Source: JBDIAG01 sp963835085 | GTDB taxonomy: Bacteria; Actinomycetota; Actinomycetes; Actinomycetales; CAWJMD01 | DNA length: 64,000 nucleotides | Assembly (NCBI GenBank): GCA_963835085.1 | Contig: CAWIED010000001.1 | Coordinates: forward strand, 868,001-932,000 | Direction: 5' to 3' | Part shown: one piece after another, positions 1 through 8,610 of the stretch | Position numbering within the stretch: position 1 is the stretch's first letter | How the letters are laid out: each line of letters begins with the position of its first letter | Program-made: the position numbers and the translations under genes | Notes under the pieces: generated by a model | Told to the model about the DNA's origin: nothing | The model's database searches: none | The model's input: the letters and a program-made list of their open reading frames with translations, nothing else

Positions 1-2
1 GG

Positions 3-725
3 GTGGCCGCCGCGCTCACGCCGGAGGCGGTCTCCACCATGCGACGGCTGACGCCGGGCGTCGATGCGAGCGTCTTTTCACCCGGCGTCGACGGCGGGCC
101 GGTGCGGGCCAAGCACGGCCTGGGCGACGATCCGGTGATCGTCTGCGTGTCGCGCATGGTGGCCCGCAAAGGCCAGGACACGTTGGTGCGAGCCTTGCCA
201 CAGGTGCTGGCCAGGCTGCCCTCGGCGCGGCTTTTGCTCGTGGGCGACGGCCCCCATCGGGGTGCGGTGGAAAGGCTCGCGGCGCATCACCGGGTGACGC
301 ACCGGGTGGTGTTCGCCGGGCGTCGGCCTTGGGCCGAGACTGCCCAGTACTACGCGGCCGGAACGGTTTTCGCCATGCCCACGCGCACCCGGCTAGCCGG
401 TCTCGAACCGGAGGCGTTGGGCATCTGCTATCTGGAAGCTGCTGCCACAGGGCTGCCGGTGGTGGCCGGAGACTCTGGTGGTGCCCCGGATGCCCTCCTC
501 GCTGGCGAGAACGGGTACGTCGTCGACGGCCGATCGGTGGCCGCCGTCGCCGATCGCCTACTGGAACTGCTTCTGGACCCGGGGCTGTGCGCACGGTTCG
601 GTGCGCGCGGCAGGGCCTGGGTACAGCAGGAGTGGGCCTGGCAGCATCAGGCCGGCGTCCTCGCCGAACTCCTGGACGGGCCGCTCCCCGACCGACCGGC
701 CCGTCGCACCGAAGACAAGCCTTAG
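3..725 (+). CDS. pimB: PimB-type GDP-mannose-dependent glycosyltransferase, 5'-truncated
   Basis: C-terminal part of a GT4/GT-B glycosyltransferase. The gene starts before the window: about 240 residues are present, whereas the family has about 380, so the acceptor-side N-terminal domain is missing. The visible half has the nucleotide-sugar domain opening (VSRMVARKGQDTLVRAL, LLLVGDGP) and the EX7E-like motif with GLEPEALGICYLEAAATG followed by a GGAPD loop. This closely resembles mycobacterial PimB', which transfers the second mannose to phosphatidylinositol monomannoside at the inner membrane face. Identity is supported by context: a FadD15-like ligase, an SRPBCC protein and an ArsA-like ATPase follow, as around Rv2188c in Mycobacterium. 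Another GT4 mannosyltransferase cannot be excluded. It ends 39 bases before the convergent ABC permease gene. Confidence 0.75.
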   Translation: MAAALTPEAVSTMRRLTPGVDASVFSPGVDGGPVRAKHGLGDDPVIVCVSRMVARKGQDTLVRALPQVLARLPSARLLLVGDGPHRGAVERLAAHHRVTHRVVFAGRRPWAETAQYYAAGTVFAMPTRTRLAGLEPEALGICYLEAAATGLPVVAGDSGGAPDALLAGENGYVVDGRSVAAVADRLLELLLDPGLCARFGARGRAWVQQEWAWQHQAGVLAELLDGPLPDRPARRTEDKP

Positions 726-764
726 TGTCCCGGGCCAAAATTCGCCGAATTTCTGGGCGCCGCA

Positions 765-2396
765 CTAGCCTCGCGACACCGCCTGCACGATCCGCGCTCT
801 GGTGGCATGGTCGTCGAAGCGAAGCAAGCTCCGCCTGATGCTGAGAACACTCAGCACCAGCGACGGTACGCAGACGATCACCGGCAGACCCACGAGGCCA
901 CTGCGAGCCGCTAAGGCCAGCACGATGGCCATGAACATGGCGGGCCCCACGAGTTGTGCCGAATAGCGCACCATGAGGCCGGGAGTAGTGGGGGAGTCGC
1001 GGGCGGTGCGCAGTTCGGCTCGCTGTGGATTGGTGATCGACCACCTCAGGCATCGCGCCAAAACCTGTCCCGTCATCGTGGGAATCGCCATGGCGGCAGC
1101 CACGACGGAGGCGGCACGCAGCGTCCCGGTGGCGTTGAGAGCGGCCGTCGCGGTGGCCAGGGTGGCCGTCGCCACCACCATCTCCGCGAGCACCCAGGCC
1201 CGAGCGGCCAGCCAGACCCTGGGCTCGACGGGCAGGCTCTCACGCCAGGGTGCGCCTTCGGCGTCGAGGCTCATGGCGTTGACGCCCACGAGCAGCCCGG
1301 CTCCCGCGGCCACCACGCCGCTCAGCAGGGCCAGGTCGTTGACTCCCACCCTGGCGAGCAGGCCACCCGCCCCGGGCACGAGCAACAGCACGAGCAGTCC
1401 CCGACGCAGCGGCACCGAACGCCACACCAGCGCCCAGTCCTGCCGGCGCCAGCACCGCAGATCGGCGGCGAAGGCCTCGGCGTCGACCAAGGCGCGCGGT
1501 TGGTGGAGGCGGGTCTCGGTGCGGGTCTGGTCGCGAGCAGGTCGGCGCTGCAGTACCCGATAGGTCCAACCCCCGCCCAGGACGAAGACCAGCGACCCAC
1601 CGATCAACCCCGCCAACACGAGCAGGCCGGATCCATAGTCGTTCTGCGCCGCGGCAAGAGTGGCATCCGTCATCATGCGAGGCGGCCCCCACCCCAGCAC
1701 GCGGGTCAGTGTGGCTGCATTGGCCGAGCGGGTGGACACCACAACGATCAGGGCCAGCGTCAGACGCAGTGCCCACCGCCCGCCGGGAAGGGTGCGCACG
1801 ATCTCGGCCGCCCAGGCCAGCCATTGACTCAGGGTGGTGGCCGCGATCACCCAGGCGGCACAGACGGCACCGCTCATCACCGTCGCGACCAGCAACGATC
1901 CACCAGAGGAGGCCACAGCGAACGCGGTGGCGATACCCATCACCAGAAAAAGACCCAGCACCTGGATCCACCACGCGAGGTTCGCCGGCGTCAGCAGCAG
2001 AATCGTCAGGTGCTCCGCCACCGGGCTCACCGGATAGGCCCACAGCTGGGCACGGGGCACCAGCTCGCGTCCACCCGCCGAAGCCAGCGCCGCCACCGCG
2101 ATGCCCACGGCCACCACCAGGAAGGCGCCCGACACGAGTTCACTGGCCTGCAGCTGCAGGTCGTGCGAGAGCCCGGGAGCAGACAGCACAGCTGCAGCCA
2201 GCGTGCCGGGTGCTGCCCCTGCGGCCGCGACGCCGCCGATCGCCAGCCCCGCCCGGGCCGGACGGCTCAGCATCGACCACCGCAACCGCATCAGGTCGCC
2301 AACCTGCCCCAGGACGCTGCGCCCGCGTGGCGAGCCGCTCCGCAGGCCCCCGGAGGTCGACGCCTTGTGCGGCAACATCGACGACCCAGCCGTCAC
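765..2396 (-). CDS. ABC-2 type exporter, membrane permease subunit
   Basis: Polytopic membrane protein of about 543 residues with many hydrophobic segments (for example AGLAIGGVAAAGAAPGTLAA, LTILLLTPANLAWWIQVLGL, LVGPAMFMAIVLALAA) separated by arginine-rich loops. It is the permease partner of the ATPase encoded immediately upstream. I chose the GTG at 2396 because it overlaps the TGA of the ATPase gene (GTGA), the usual sign of translational coupling here. An ATG at 2378, or one shortly before RLRWSML, would also keep all membrane segments. The substrate cannot be told from sequence. The gene is convergent with the pimB-like gene. Confidence 0.7.
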   Translation of the reverse strand: MTAGSSMLPHKASTSGGLRSGSPRGRSVLGQVGDLMRLRWSMLSRPARAGLAIGGVAAAGAAPGTLAAAVLSAPGLSHDLQLQASELVSGAFLVVAVGIAVAALASAGGRELVPRAQLWAYPVSPVAEHLTILLLTPANLAWWIQVLGLFLVMGIATAFAVASSGGSLLVATVMSGAVCAAWVIAATTLSQWLAWAAEIVRTLPGGRWALRLTLALIVVVSTRSANAATLTRVLGWGPPRMMTDATLAAAQNDYGSGLLVLAGLIGGSLVFVLGGGWTYRVLQRRPARDQTRTETRLHQPRALVDAEAFAADLRCWRRQDWALVWRSVPLRRGLLVLLLVPGAGGLLARVGVNDLALLSGVVAAGAGLLVGVNAMSLDAEGAPWRESLPVEPRVWLAARAWVLAEMVVATATLATATAALNATGTLRAASVVAAAMAIPTMTGQVLARCLRWSITNPQRAELRTARDSPTTPGLMVRYSAQLVGPAMFMAIVLALAARSGLVGLPVIVCVPSLVLSVLSIRRSLLRFDDHATRARIVQAVSRG

Positions 2397-3271
2397 GAGA
2401 GCAGATCGCGGTAGCGCTGGGCACCGACTGCGCCCGACAGCTCGCTGGCCGCGGCTGCCCCGACCTGGCGTCCGCCCCGCAGCACGATGGCCCGCGAGCA
2501 ACACTGCACGGCGAGGTCCAACAGGTGGGTCGACACGAGCACCGCCGCTCCGCGGTCGCGTGCGGCGGTCACCAACGCCATGGTCGCGTCGACGCCGAGC
2601 GGGTCCACGCCGTCGAACGGCTCATCGAGCAACAGCACCTGCGGTTCGTGAAAGCCCGCCAGCAGCACCGAAAGTCGCCGGCTCATGCCGTGACTGAAGC
2701 CGGCGCACACCCGATTGGTCGCCTCGCCCAACTCAAACTGCTCCAACAGGTCACGGGCCCGCTGCTGCCAGTCCGGGCCCATCCGGCGCATCCGCGCAGC
2801 AAGCTGCAGATGCTCCCAGGGCGTCGCCTGCGGAATCAGTCCGCCGACGTCGGGGCAGTAGCCACTGACCCGCTTGGCCTGCAAAGGCTGCCGCAGTGCA
2901 TCGACCCCAGCCAGCTCGACGCTGCCGCTGCTCGCCGGCAGCACGCCGGCCAGCACCTTGAGCGATGTGGACTTGCCAGCCCCGTTGCGCCCGATCAAGG
3001 CGGCCGCCTCGCCCGGTGGCACGTGCAGATCGAGGCCCTGCACCGCATGGATGTTTCCGAAGCTCACTTGCAGGTTGCGCACGACGACACCTGAGCGCGC
3101 CTGACCAGAACCCCCAGAACCCGCCAGGCTCTGCGGTAGACCCACTGGCACGGCATCCGCGCCGGAATCGCGTCCGAGCCCACGCAGGGGAGAGGGAGGC
3201 TGCACATCACCAGTGTCGGCGGCCGCTCGCGAACCTGTCAGGTCAACCAGAGCACTCTCACGCGGGAGCAC
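2393..3271 (-). CDS. ABC transporter ATP-binding protein
   Basis: Nucleotide-binding subunit that would power the permease encoded just downstream. It has Walker A GRNGAGKST, a Q-loop region (YCPDVGGLIPQ), a degenerate signature FSHGMSRRLS, Walker B VLLLDEPFDGVDP and the H-loop STHLLD. The ABC domain starts near residue 62 (VVVRNLQVSF), so there is a 60-residue low-complexity N-terminal extension rich in Gly, Pro and Ser. The true start may be a later GTG, which would shorten the protein to about 230 residues, the normal length. The product resembles the CcmA/MalK-like ATPases of two-component ABC-2 exporters. It lies 43 bases downstream of the fadD15-like gene on the same strand. Confidence 0.8.
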   Translation of the reverse strand: MLPRESALVDLTGSRAAADTGDVQPPSPLRGLGRDSGADAVPVGLPQSLAGSGGSGQARSGVVVRNLQVSFGNIHAVQGLDLHVPPGEAAALIGRNGAGKSTSLKVLAGVLPASSGSVELAGVDALRQPLQAKRVSGYCPDVGGLIPQATPWEHLQLAARMRRMGPDWQQRARDLLEQFELGEATNRVCAGFSHGMSRRLSVLLAGFHEPQVLLLDEPFDGVDPLGVDATMALVTAARDRGAAVLVSTHLLDLAVQCCSRAIVLRGGRQVGAAAASELSGAVGAQRYRDLLS

Positions 3272-3314
3272 CCGCTCGGGTTAGTCGTGCCCGGTGCGCC
3301 CGCCGCCGCCGTAG

Positions 3315-5096
3315 TCAGGAATAGAGCCTCTCCACGGCATCGGCGTAGTCAGCCATCACGATCGAGCGCTTGAGTTTCAGACTGGGAGTCAGGTGGCCCG
3401 ACGCGATCGTGAAGTCGGTGTCCAGCACGTCGAAACGCCGGATCGACTCGGCCCGCGACACCGCCTGGTTCGCGTCGTCCACGGCCGCCTGCAGTGCCGC
3501 GCGCACACCCGGATCGTGGACGGCGGTGGCCAGGTCGAGGCCGGTACGACCCTCGGCGGCCGCCCAGGTGGCCAGCATGTCGGGGTCGAGAGTGATCAGA
3601 GCTGCGATGAAGGGCTTGCCATCACCCACGACCATGCATTGACTCACGAGCGGATGGGCCCGCAGCCGGTCTTCGAGCACCTCGGGGGCAACATTCTTGC
3701 CTCCCGCCGTCACGAGCAGCTCCTTGCTGCGACCGGTGATGCGCAGGAAGCCGTCGATGTCGAGGCTGCCGAGGTCACCCGTCGCGAACCAGCCGTCCAC
3801 GAACGACTCGGCCGTCGCCTCCGGGTTGTTGCGATAGCCACGAAAAACATGGGGGCCCTTGACGAGCACTTCGCCGGAGTCGGCGATACGCACACTGACG
3901 CCGGGCAGGGGTGGCCCGACGGTGCCGATCTTGGTGCTAGCTGGAAGGTTCACCGTGGTGGGAGCAGTGGTCTCGGTGAGCCCGTACCCCTCCAGCACGA
4001 TGATGCCGATGCCCCGGTAGAAATGCCCCAGTCGTTCCCCGAGGGGCGCGCCACCCGAGACCACGTAACGGGCGCGCCCGCCGAAGACATCGCGCAGCTT
4101 GGGGTACACGATGCGGTTGAACAGCGAATGCCGCGCCCGCAGAGCAAAGTCGATGTGGCCGGTGTCGAGAGCCTTGCTGTACTCGATGGCGGTCTGAGTC
4201 GCCTGGGCGAACAGCTTGCCCTTGCCTGAGGCGATCGCCCGCTGCTCGGCAGTGTTGTAGATCTTCTCGAACATGCGCGGTACGGAGAGGAAGAAGGTGG
4301 GTTGCACCTGGCCCAGCTGCTGGGTCAGGGCGTCGGGGTCACTGCAGTGCGCGACTTTGGCAGCACAGCACATACACAGCACTTCGATGAAGCGGGCGAA
4401 CACGTGCGCGAGCGGCATGAACATCAACGTGCTCGAGTCGTTGACTGCCACCACATCGCCCAGCCGGGCGGTGGCGTTCTCGGCGAGGACGACGAAGTTG
4501 CCGTGGGTGAGCTCGCATCCCTTGGGGCGGCCGGTTGTGCCGGAGGTGTAGATGATCGTCGCCAGGTCGTCCAGGCCGGCGAGTCGGCGTCGGCGCTCGA
4601 TCTCCTGATCATCGACGTCGCGGCCGGCAGCCACCAGGTCGGCGACCGCGCCCTCGTCCAGCACCCACACCGAAAGATCATCGGCACCAAAGGTTTTCGC
4701 CGCCAGTGCCGCATGCGTGCGCGACTCCACCACGATCACGCCGGTTCCGGAATCAGAGACGATCCACTGCAACTGATCGGCCGATGAGGTCTCATAGATC
4801 GGCACGGTCACCGCGCCGGCGAACCAGATCGCGGCGTCGAGCAGCGTCCACTCGTAGCGGGTACGGCTCATGAGGCCCACTCGCTCGCCCGGCTGCACGC
4901 CGCGGGCCACGAGCCCCTTGGCCACGTCGGTGACCTCGCAAAGGAACTCGGCAGCGGTCACGTCGTGCCAGCTTCCCGCGACCAACCGGGCGTAGACGGC
5001 TCGATCGGGACGGGTGTGCGCGTTGCGAACCACGAGGTCGGTGATGTTCGACCTCGGGTCGACCTCGACGGCGAGGGTGGTGCTGGTCTCCTGCAC
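3315..5096 (-). CDS. fadD15: Long-chain fatty-acid--CoA ligase, FadD15-like
   Basis: ANL-superfamily acyl-CoA synthetase of 593 residues, the usual length for the bacterial long-chain (FACL) group. It activates fatty acids with ATP and CoA through an acyl-adenylate. Visible motifs are the P-loop IIYTSGTTGRPKGCE, the linker GYGLTETTAP, the adenosine-binding FVDGWFATGDLG, and the C-terminal hinge and lysine region GRSKELLVTAGGKNVAPEVLE. The start is an ATG (MQETSTTL). The position beside the pimB-like, SRPBCC and ArsA-like genes matches mycobacterial fadD15 (Rv2187). The next gene starts in the opposite direction, so the short upstream gap is a divergent promoter region. Confidence 0.88.
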   Translation of the reverse strand: MQETSTTLAVEVDPRSNITDLVVRNAHTRPDRAVYARLVAGSWHDVTAAEFLCEVTDVAKGLVARGVQPGERVGLMSRTRYEWTLLDAAIWFAGAVTVPIYETSSADQLQWIVSDSGTGVIVVESRTHAALAAKTFGADDLSVWVLDEGAVADLVAAGRDVDDQEIERRRRLAGLDDLATIIYTSGTTGRPKGCELTHGNFVVLAENATARLGDVVAVNDSSTLMFMPLAHVFARFIEVLCMCCAAKVAHCSDPDALTQQLGQVQPTFFLSVPRMFEKIYNTAEQRAIASGKGKLFAQATQTAIEYSKALDTGHIDFALRARHSLFNRIVYPKLRDVFGGRARYVVSGGAPLGERLGHFYRGIGIIVLEGYGLTETTAPTTVNLPASTKIGTVGPPLPGVSVRIADSGEVLVKGPHVFRGYRNNPEATAESFVDGWFATGDLGSLDIDGFLRITGRSKELLVTAGGKNVAPEVLEDRLRAHPLVSQCMVVGDGKPFIAALITLDPDMLATWAAAEGRTGLDLATAVHDPGVRAALQAAVDDANQAVSRAESIRRFDVLDTDFTIASGHLTPSLKLKRSIVMADYADAVERLYS

Positions 5097-5200
5097 GGAA
5101 GTGGCTCCCGCCTACGGGTGGGTGGGCCTTGCTAACCACCACCCTACGTGGCCCGCTCGTTCCTCAAGTGGTGATCGCGATGTACCGATGCCAGCTCACG

Positions 5201-5743
5201 ATGACTGACAACTCCGCCCCTCGCCTCGTCACCGCCCAAGAGCGCTCGACAACGAGCGCGTCGTCGGAGCCTGCACCCGACCTGTGTGGCGAATGCGGGG
5301 CGCGACGTGCTCCCGAAGCGACCTGGTGCGGGCAGTGCTATGCGAAGTTCACGCCACCTGCCGCCAGGGTGACAGTGGGCCGACAGCCGACGGCTGCCCG
5401 AGCCGGCGTCGAGCAGCCGACCGCCGCGGCGGCTACGAAGCCGCGCAGCAACTCCGACGACTCACCCTCCGACCTCCAGCTCGGAGCCCCCGAGCTCTCC
5501 GACTGGGATGCCCGCTATCACGAGGCCGGAGCGGGGCTCGACGACGAAGCCCGACAGGCCCGCGCCGCCGAGCTGCTGGCCGAGATGAGCCTTCGCGACA
5601 CCGCGACCCAACCGCCGACGCTCACCCGGCTCACCGCGCTCACCAGCACCCCGTCGGGCAAGCTGATCGTGATCGTCGCCGGCACCGCGGTGCTGCTCAC
5701 GCTGGGACTGCTCTGCATGTGGATAGTCGGCCTCGTCCTCTGA
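5201..5743 (+). CDS. Zinc-ribbon protein with a C-terminal membrane anchor
   Basis: Unrecognised protein of about 180 residues. Near its N-terminus it has four cysteines arranged CGEC...CGQC, typical of a zinc ribbon. A long Pro/Ala/Thr linker and an acidic Asp/Glu stretch follow (DWDARYHEAGAGLDDEARQARAAELLAEMS). One strongly hydrophobic segment (LIVIVAGTAVLLTLGLLCMWIVGLVL) ends the protein, so it is probably a tail-anchored membrane protein with a cytoplasmic ribbon. An ATG at 5180 is an alternative start; the ATG at 5201 gives MTDNSAPRL, more natural for this type of protein. It is divergent from the fadD15-like gene and upstream of the SRPBCC gene. No function is claimed. Confidence 0.6.
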   Translation: MTDNSAPRLVTAQERSTTSASSEPAPDLCGECGARRAPEATWCGQCYAKFTPPAARVTVGRQPTAARAGVEQPTAAAATKPRSNSDDSPSDLQLGAPELSDWDARYHEAGAGLDDEARQARAAELLAEMSLRDTATQPPTLTRLTALTSTPSGKLIVIVAGTAVLLTLGLLCMWIVGLVL

Positions 5744-5974
5744 CTCGCTCAGAACCCGCACGCTATTCACCGGTTGTCGACCACCAGGTTGGTGCGATGC
5801 CACGCGCTGGGCGATAACCTCCACGGTGTTGCTGTCCCGGTTTAGGCAAGGTCGCCTATCGTGTGGCACCACATGAAGATCCCTCAGGAAGCCCACACGG
5901 CGGGCTGCTAGTAGTCGCAACGGCACGAGGCGCAGAATCGGGCAGCGGGCGAAGAGGCGGGAAAAGAGGAGTAG

Positions 5975-6418
5975 ATGGCCCAGACCACGAGCAAGGACGC
6001 GTTGATCGCGGCCTCCCCGGCCGAGGTCCTCGACGTCGTGGCCGAGCTGGCCGATTACCCAACCTGGGCGGGCGGAATAAAGCGCGTCGACGTGCTAGAA
6101 GAGGTGGACGGCTGGCCTGTTCAGGCCCGCTTCACCGTCGACCAGCCGCCGATCTCCGATACCTATGTTCTCGACTACTCCTGGGATGTCGACGAGTCCG
6201 GCGCCGGCCTCGTATCGTGGACCCTCGCTCAAGCGGGGTCCGTCATCAGCAAGCTCGACGGCTCTTACGACCTCGTACCGGAAGGCGACGCCACGAGAGT
6301 CACCTATCGCCTCACGGTCGACGTCTCACTGCCGTTGCCGGGCCTGGTCAAGCGCAGCGCCGAGCGGAAGATCGTGACGACCGCGCTGAGCGATCTGGGC
6401 GCGAGGGTCACCGGCTGA
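5975..6418 (+). CDS. SRPBCC / polyketide-cyclase-like protein
   Basis: Small START/Bet v1-fold protein of 147 residues. The family forms a hydrophobic cavity that binds lipids or polyketide-like ligands. It begins AQTTSKDALIAASPAEVLDVVAELADYPTWAGGIKRVDVLEE, the classic first strand and helix of the fold, and ends with the long C-terminal helix (LVKRSAERKIVTTALSDLG). A good ribosome site (agaggag) precedes the ATG. It corresponds by position and type to mycobacterial Rv2185c, next to the ArsA-like gene, which starts 5 bases after its stop. The ligand is unknown; association with lipid transfer near a PimB/FadD15 locus is only inference. Confidence 0.8.
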   Translation: MAQTTSKDALIAASPAEVLDVVAELADYPTWAGGIKRVDVLEEVDGWPVQARFTVDQPPISDTYVLDYSWDVDESGAGLVSWTLAQAGSVISKLDGSYDLVPEGDATRVTYRLTVDVSLPLPGLVKRSAERKIVTTALSDLGARVTG

Positions 6419-6423
6419 CCGGT

Positions 6424-7734
6424 ATGCAGCAAGCAGTGATCCCGCGCACCCTGCTCGTGGCGGGCACGTCCGGGGCGGGCTCGACCACGGTGGCTGCGGC
6501 GTTGGCCGTCCGCAGCGCTCGCACCGGTCACAAGACTCTGCTGCTCTCGCTCGACCCTCCCGCCCGCCTCGACCATGTTGTGGGGAGATCTCTCGAAGAC
6601 GCGGCGTGGACGGCACACGCTCGGGCCCACAGCGGGTCGAACGACAGTGCGCCACCCGAGCCCATCGAGGTCGAGGCAGGTCTGTACTGCGTGTCGCTGG
6701 CTGCCGACTCGCATCAATGGCCGGGGATCCGCGACCTGTTGACCGGCCTGCTCGATGATGCGGGCGTCGACCCTGCCGACCTCGACGAGCTGTTGCGAGC
6801 CACTCCCGTTGCGGGGATCCAGCGCCTGCTGGCCCTGCGGGGTCAGCTCAGCGACAGCCGCTGGGATTCCGTCGTGGTAGACCTCGGCCGGGCCGGGGCC
6901 GCCACCCGTCTGCTCGGACTCCCCGAACGCCTCCTGGGCTATCTGGATCGCGCACTGCCGGTGGCGCGACGGGTCGAAAGGGCGGTTCGCGCCGGGGCCG
7001 ACGGCGGGCCTGATCCGCTGTTGACCGCGCTGCCGCACCTGAGCGCCGAACTCGGCGCCCTGCACACCCTGCTCGACAGCCCTCGGGTGGAGACGTACCT
7101 GGTGCTCACCCCGCAACGCAGTGCGGTGCAAGCAGCCCGCCGCCATACCCTCGCCCTCGCCCTGCTCGGGCATCGTCTCACCGCCCTCGTGGTCAACCAG
7201 CTCGTCCCCGACGGCCACGACCCGTGGCGGCGGGCCACTGCGGCCGCTCAACGCCAGGTGCTGGACGATGTCTACGCCCACCTCGCTCGCGGAGCCGACC
7301 AGGTTCTGCTCGGCCCGCATACCGGCGGCGAGCCGATGGGCTCCGAGGCGCTGGCCGTCCTGGCCGAGGCGCTCTGCGGGCCCGAACGCAGTGCGGATCC
7401 CCGCCGGCCTGCGTCCATGCCCTCGGAGTCGGACGGTCAGCACGAGCAGCGCGATCACGATCAGCCACACCTGCATCGAGGCCGGGGCCCTCGCGTGCAC
7501 CGCGGTCACGACGCCTATGAGGTGCACCTCGATCTTCCCCTGGCGAGGCGCGAGGAGATAGACCTCGGCCGGCGCGGCGACGATCTCGTGTTCACGGTCG
7601 GCTCGTCGCAACGAATCTGGCGGCTGCCCAGCGCCCTGCGTCGCTGCCGGATTGTCGGTGCCAGGCTGAGCGACGGCGTCCTGATCGTGCGCCTGACGCC
7701 CGACCCAGCCCTCTGGGGAGGCCAGCCGTGGTGA
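6424..7734 (+). CDS. ArsA/Get3-like ATPase with C-terminal HSP20-like domain
   Basis: P-loop ATPase of about 436 residues. The deviant Walker A (GTSGAGSTT) lies near residue 15, LLLSLDPPARLDHVVG follows, and a C-terminal beta-rich domain (residues about 365-436, DAYEVHLDLPLARREEIDLGRRGDDLVFTVG) looks like the ArsA_HSP20 domain. The Walker A has serine where the invariant lysine normally stands (GAGS rather than GAGK), so normal nucleotide hydrolysis is doubtful. The family includes anion-transport and tail-anchored-protein ATPases. I took the ATG at 6424, 5 bases after the SRPBCC gene, matching the mycobacterial Rv2185c-Rv2184c order. A GTGA overlap leads into the next gene. The reading frame stays open far upstream, but that part overlaps the SRPBCC gene. 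Confidence 0.8.
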   Translation: MQQAVIPRTLLVAGTSGAGSTTVAAALAVRSARTGHKTLLLSLDPPARLDHVVGRSLEDAAWTAHARAHSGSNDSAPPEPIEVEAGLYCVSLAADSHQWPGIRDLLTGLLDDAGVDPADLDELLRATPVAGIQRLLALRGQLSDSRWDSVVVDLGRAGAATRLLGLPERLLGYLDRALPVARRVERAVRAGADGGPDPLLTALPHLSAELGALHTLLDSPRVETYLVLTPQRSAVQAARRHTLALALLGHRLTALVVNQLVPDGHDPWRRATAAAQRQVLDDVYAHLARGADQVLLGPHTGGEPMGSEALAVLAEALCGPERSADPRRPASMPSESDGQHEQRDHDQPHLHRGRGPRVHRGHDAYEVHLDLPLARREEIDLGRRGDDLVFTVGSSQRIWRLPSALRRCRIVGARLSDGVLIVRLTPDPALWGGQPW

Positions 7735-8138
7735 GCGGTGGATCGGTCGAAGACGAGCTCGCCGCCCTGTTGCGCACGGCGCGCGAGGCGCTCGGCCAGT
7801 TCACGACCGCGCGACCCACTGCGGGCCAACCCGGTCATGAGACGGGACACGAGTCAGGTCAGATCCCTACCACGTGTGGCGTGTGCCCGATCTGCCTCGG
7901 CATCGCGGCCCTGGCCCGCTCGCACCCCGACGTCCTGGTGCATCTAGGTGAGGCCGCCCGCTCCCTGGCCGCGGCAGCGGCGTGTCTCACCCAACAAGGG
8001 CATCCGGCGGAGCCTGCAGGACGCGAGGCCGACGGGGCCGGGCAAGGTGGACATCGCCCTCCGCAGAGTGGTCGAGGCCCTGGTTCTGCAGAGCCGTCTG
8101 GTTCTCCCATCTTCGAGCGCATCGAGATTTCCGACTGA
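7731..8138 (+). CDS. Small CxxC-CxxC actinobacterial protein, function unknown
   Basis: Protein of 135 residues. The central motif CGVCPICLGIAALARSHPDVLVHLGEAARSLAAAAA resembles a conserved actinobacterial hypothetical protein often encoded after ArsA-like ATPases. The closely spaced cysteines (CGVC, then PIC) could bind zinc. The N-terminus is helical and acidic (EDELAALLRTAREALGQF); the C-terminal 50 residues are Gly/Pro-rich and probably disordered. The GTG overlaps the stop of the ATPase gene (GTGA), so the two are coupled. It is the last gene of the SRPBCC-ArsA-like operon. A palindromic tandem repeat begins immediately after its stop. Confidence 0.65.
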   Translation: MSGGSVEDELAALLRTAREALGQFTTARPTAGQPGHETGHESGQIPTTCGVCPICLGIAALARSHPDVLVHLGEAARSLAAAAACLTQQGHPAEPAGREADGAGQGGHRPPQSGRGPGSAEPSGSPIFERIEISD

Positions 8139-8450
8139 CAGCGGGGCTCGGGCACGTGCTGGGCCGCGTTGTCGTCAGTCGACGTGGCTCCGCCACGACT
8201 CCCTCCTCCGCCTTGCCCAGCACGCACCCGAGCCCCGCTGTCCGCTGGGCAGGCATTGGGCCGCGTTGTCGTCAGTCGACGTGGCTTCGCCACGCCCTCG
8301 CTTCTCCGCCTTGCCCAGTACGCACCCGAGCCCCGCTGTCCGCTTGGGCAGGCATTGGGCCGCGTTGTCGTCGCTCAACGTGGCTTCGCCACGCCCTCGC
8401 TTCTCCGCCTTGCCCAGCACGCCCCGAGCCCCGCTGTCCGCTCTCGGCTG
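8139..8450. repeat. Three tandem copies of a 97-99 bp palindromic unit
   Basis: Units begin with gggccgcgttgtcgtc at 8161, 8258 and 8357. Each carries a small hairpin (CGTGGC-TTC-GCCACG type) followed by ccgccttgcccag and gagccccgctgtccgct. The left flank at 8141-8166 is nearly the reverse complement of the unit's right half (gcccagcacgcacccgagcc), so the whole block can fold on itself. It starts at the stop codon of the CxxC gene and ends about 150 bases before the first ROK gene. The ccgcgttgtc...acgt.gctccgc...cgccttg core recurs near 33450. No real gene is seen here. Confidence 0.85.
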
Positions 8451-8610
8451 CGCGTTCGGCGCGGGCCGAACCCATGCACCGCTGTCTGTGTGGCGCTCGG
8501 GCATCGCTTGGCTCGGGCTGTGTTTCAACACCACTCACCTGCAGACCCATTGGGGTCATCTGCGGGCACTAGGGTTCAGCACGAGGATTCGTGACAAGGG
8601 AGCGCGTGAG

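Noticed and set aside
954..2414. Long plus-strand open frame opposite the ABC permease
   Set aside because: Gln/His/Arg-rich low-complexity translation without domains, typical of an antisense frame of a GC-rich membrane protein gene.
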